A stretch of DNA of 6,236 nt, taken from contig CAJTPP010000058.1 of the NCBI GenBank assembly GCA_910578235.1, positions 1-6,236 of the forward strand, given 5' to 3'. Positions 5,799 to 6,236 of this stretch are shown piece by piece. Under the pieces are notes generated by a model. It did not search any database. It was not told the DNA's origin and was given only the letters and a program-made list of their open reading frames with translations. Positions within the stretch are counted from its first letter, which is position 1, and every line of letters begins with the position of its first letter. Both the position numbers and the translations under genes were made by a program. Origin of the DNA: an uncultured Clostridia bacterium (GTDB taxonomy: Bacteria > Bacillota > Clostridia > UBA1381).

Positions 5799-6236
5799 GT
5801 GAAAAAAAAGAATGAACAGCAGATGAAAATGGGATATTTAATAAAGCGTTTTATTCCGTATTTCAAAAAATATAAATGGATACTTTTGCTTGATCTGTTA
5901 TGCGCTTCGCTTACAACTGTGTGCGAGCTGGTTTTTCCGATGCTTGTGCGGTACATAACCGATATGGGCATAAATAATATGGCGGGACTTACTGTGGGTA
6001 TTATATTGAAAATAGGATTATTTTACCTTGTGCTGCGAATTATAGATTCGGGGGCAAATTTTTATATGGCTGATACAGGCCATATTATGGGCGCGAAAAT
6101 TGAAACTGATATGAGACGAGATTTGTTTTCACATCTTGAAACTCTTTCGCATTCGTATTATGCGGAGCATAAGGTCGGTCAGATAATGGCGAGAATTACA
6201 AGCGATCTTTTTGATATTACAGAGTTTGCGCATCAT
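5799..6236 (+). CDS. ABC exporter half-transporter (membrane plus ATPase type), 3' end cut
   Basis: The frame starts at GTG 5799, 8 bases after a perfect GGAGG (5786-5790), and stays open for 146 codons to the window end. An internal ATG (5823, codon 9) has no such site. The N-terminus is basic and amphipathic (KKKNEQQMKMGYLIKRFIPYFKKYK shared over residues 2-26 in pieces), then membrane segment 1 (about 27-49, ending near FPMLV) and segment 2 (about 64-82). ETDMRRDLFSHLETLS (102-117) followed by YYAEHKVGQIMARITSD (120-136) is the cytoplasmic loop and coupling-helix region typical of type-I ABC exporters such as MsbA/LmrA-like and YheI/YfiB-like proteins. The remaining membrane helices and the ATPase domain (Walker A, signature, Walker B) lie outside the window. 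In Bacillota such genes often come in pairs encoding a heterodimer, so a partner gene may follow. The cargo is unknown. It is divergent from the MATE gene across a 201-bp gap. Confidence 0.92.
   Translation, partial: MKKKNEQQMKMGYLIKRFIPYFKKYKWILLLDLLCASLTTVCELVFPMLVRYITDMGINNMAGLTVGIILKIGLFYLVLRIIDSGANFYMADTGHIMGAKIETDMRRDLFSHLETLSHSYYAEHKVGQIMARITSDLFDITEFAHH

Noticed and set aside
5738..5971. - strand open frame of 77 codons over the ABC transporter start
   Set aside because: It is antisense to a well-supported ABC transporter N-terminus and covers that gene's promoter and ribosome-binding site.

Overview
This window looks like chromosomal DNA of a low- to mid-GC Gram-positive bacterium, most likely a member of the Clostridia (Bacillota). 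The reasons are strong Shine-Dalgarno sites (AGGTGGTGA, GGAGG, GGGGGAG), GTG and probably TTG starts, near-consensus sigma-A promoters in AT-rich spacers, and the character of the proteins. I cannot name a genus. There are six protein genes, two of them cut by the window edges. I see no RNA gene, insertion sequence, CRISPR array or phage gene.

Left part, + strand (2-2880): the 3' part of aroC (chorismate synthase, last step of the shikimate pathway), then an ECF sigma factor gene, then its probable membrane anti-sigma factor. The three run head to tail with short gaps and no terminator between them. The anti-sigma protein has a HxxxCxxC zinc-binding N-terminus, one membrane segment, a long acidic linker and a small C-terminal domain I do not recognise, probably outside the cell. 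A sequence resembling an ECF-type promoter (GGAACTT, then CGTCTAA) overlaps the end of the sigma gene just before the anti-sigma gene. If real, it would give a separately controlled negative feedback loop. The cluster ends at a strong intrinsic terminator followed by a second, perfect 13-bp hairpin.

Middle, - strand (2999-5597): a MATE-family efflux transporter gene, and downstream of it an acyltransferase-3 family membrane protein gene. The 82-bp gap between them holds an almost perfect sigma-A promoter (TTGACT-N17-TATAAT) for the acyltransferase gene. That gene's ribosome-binding site contains a run of eight G, which could slip during replication and alter translation.

Right part (5598-6236): a 201-bp AT-rich divergent promoter region, then on the + strand the start of an ABC exporter half-transporter, cut by the window end inside its transmembrane domain.

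Working together: the sigma/anti-sigma pair is a signal-transduction module. The acyltransferase (envelope glycan or lipid modification) and the two exporters (MATE and ABC) suggest envelope or toxic-compound functions, but nothing here shows that the sigma factor controls them. I found no clear new multi-gene system. The most open points are the unknown anti-sigma C-terminal domain, the possible ECF promoter, and the G8 tract.
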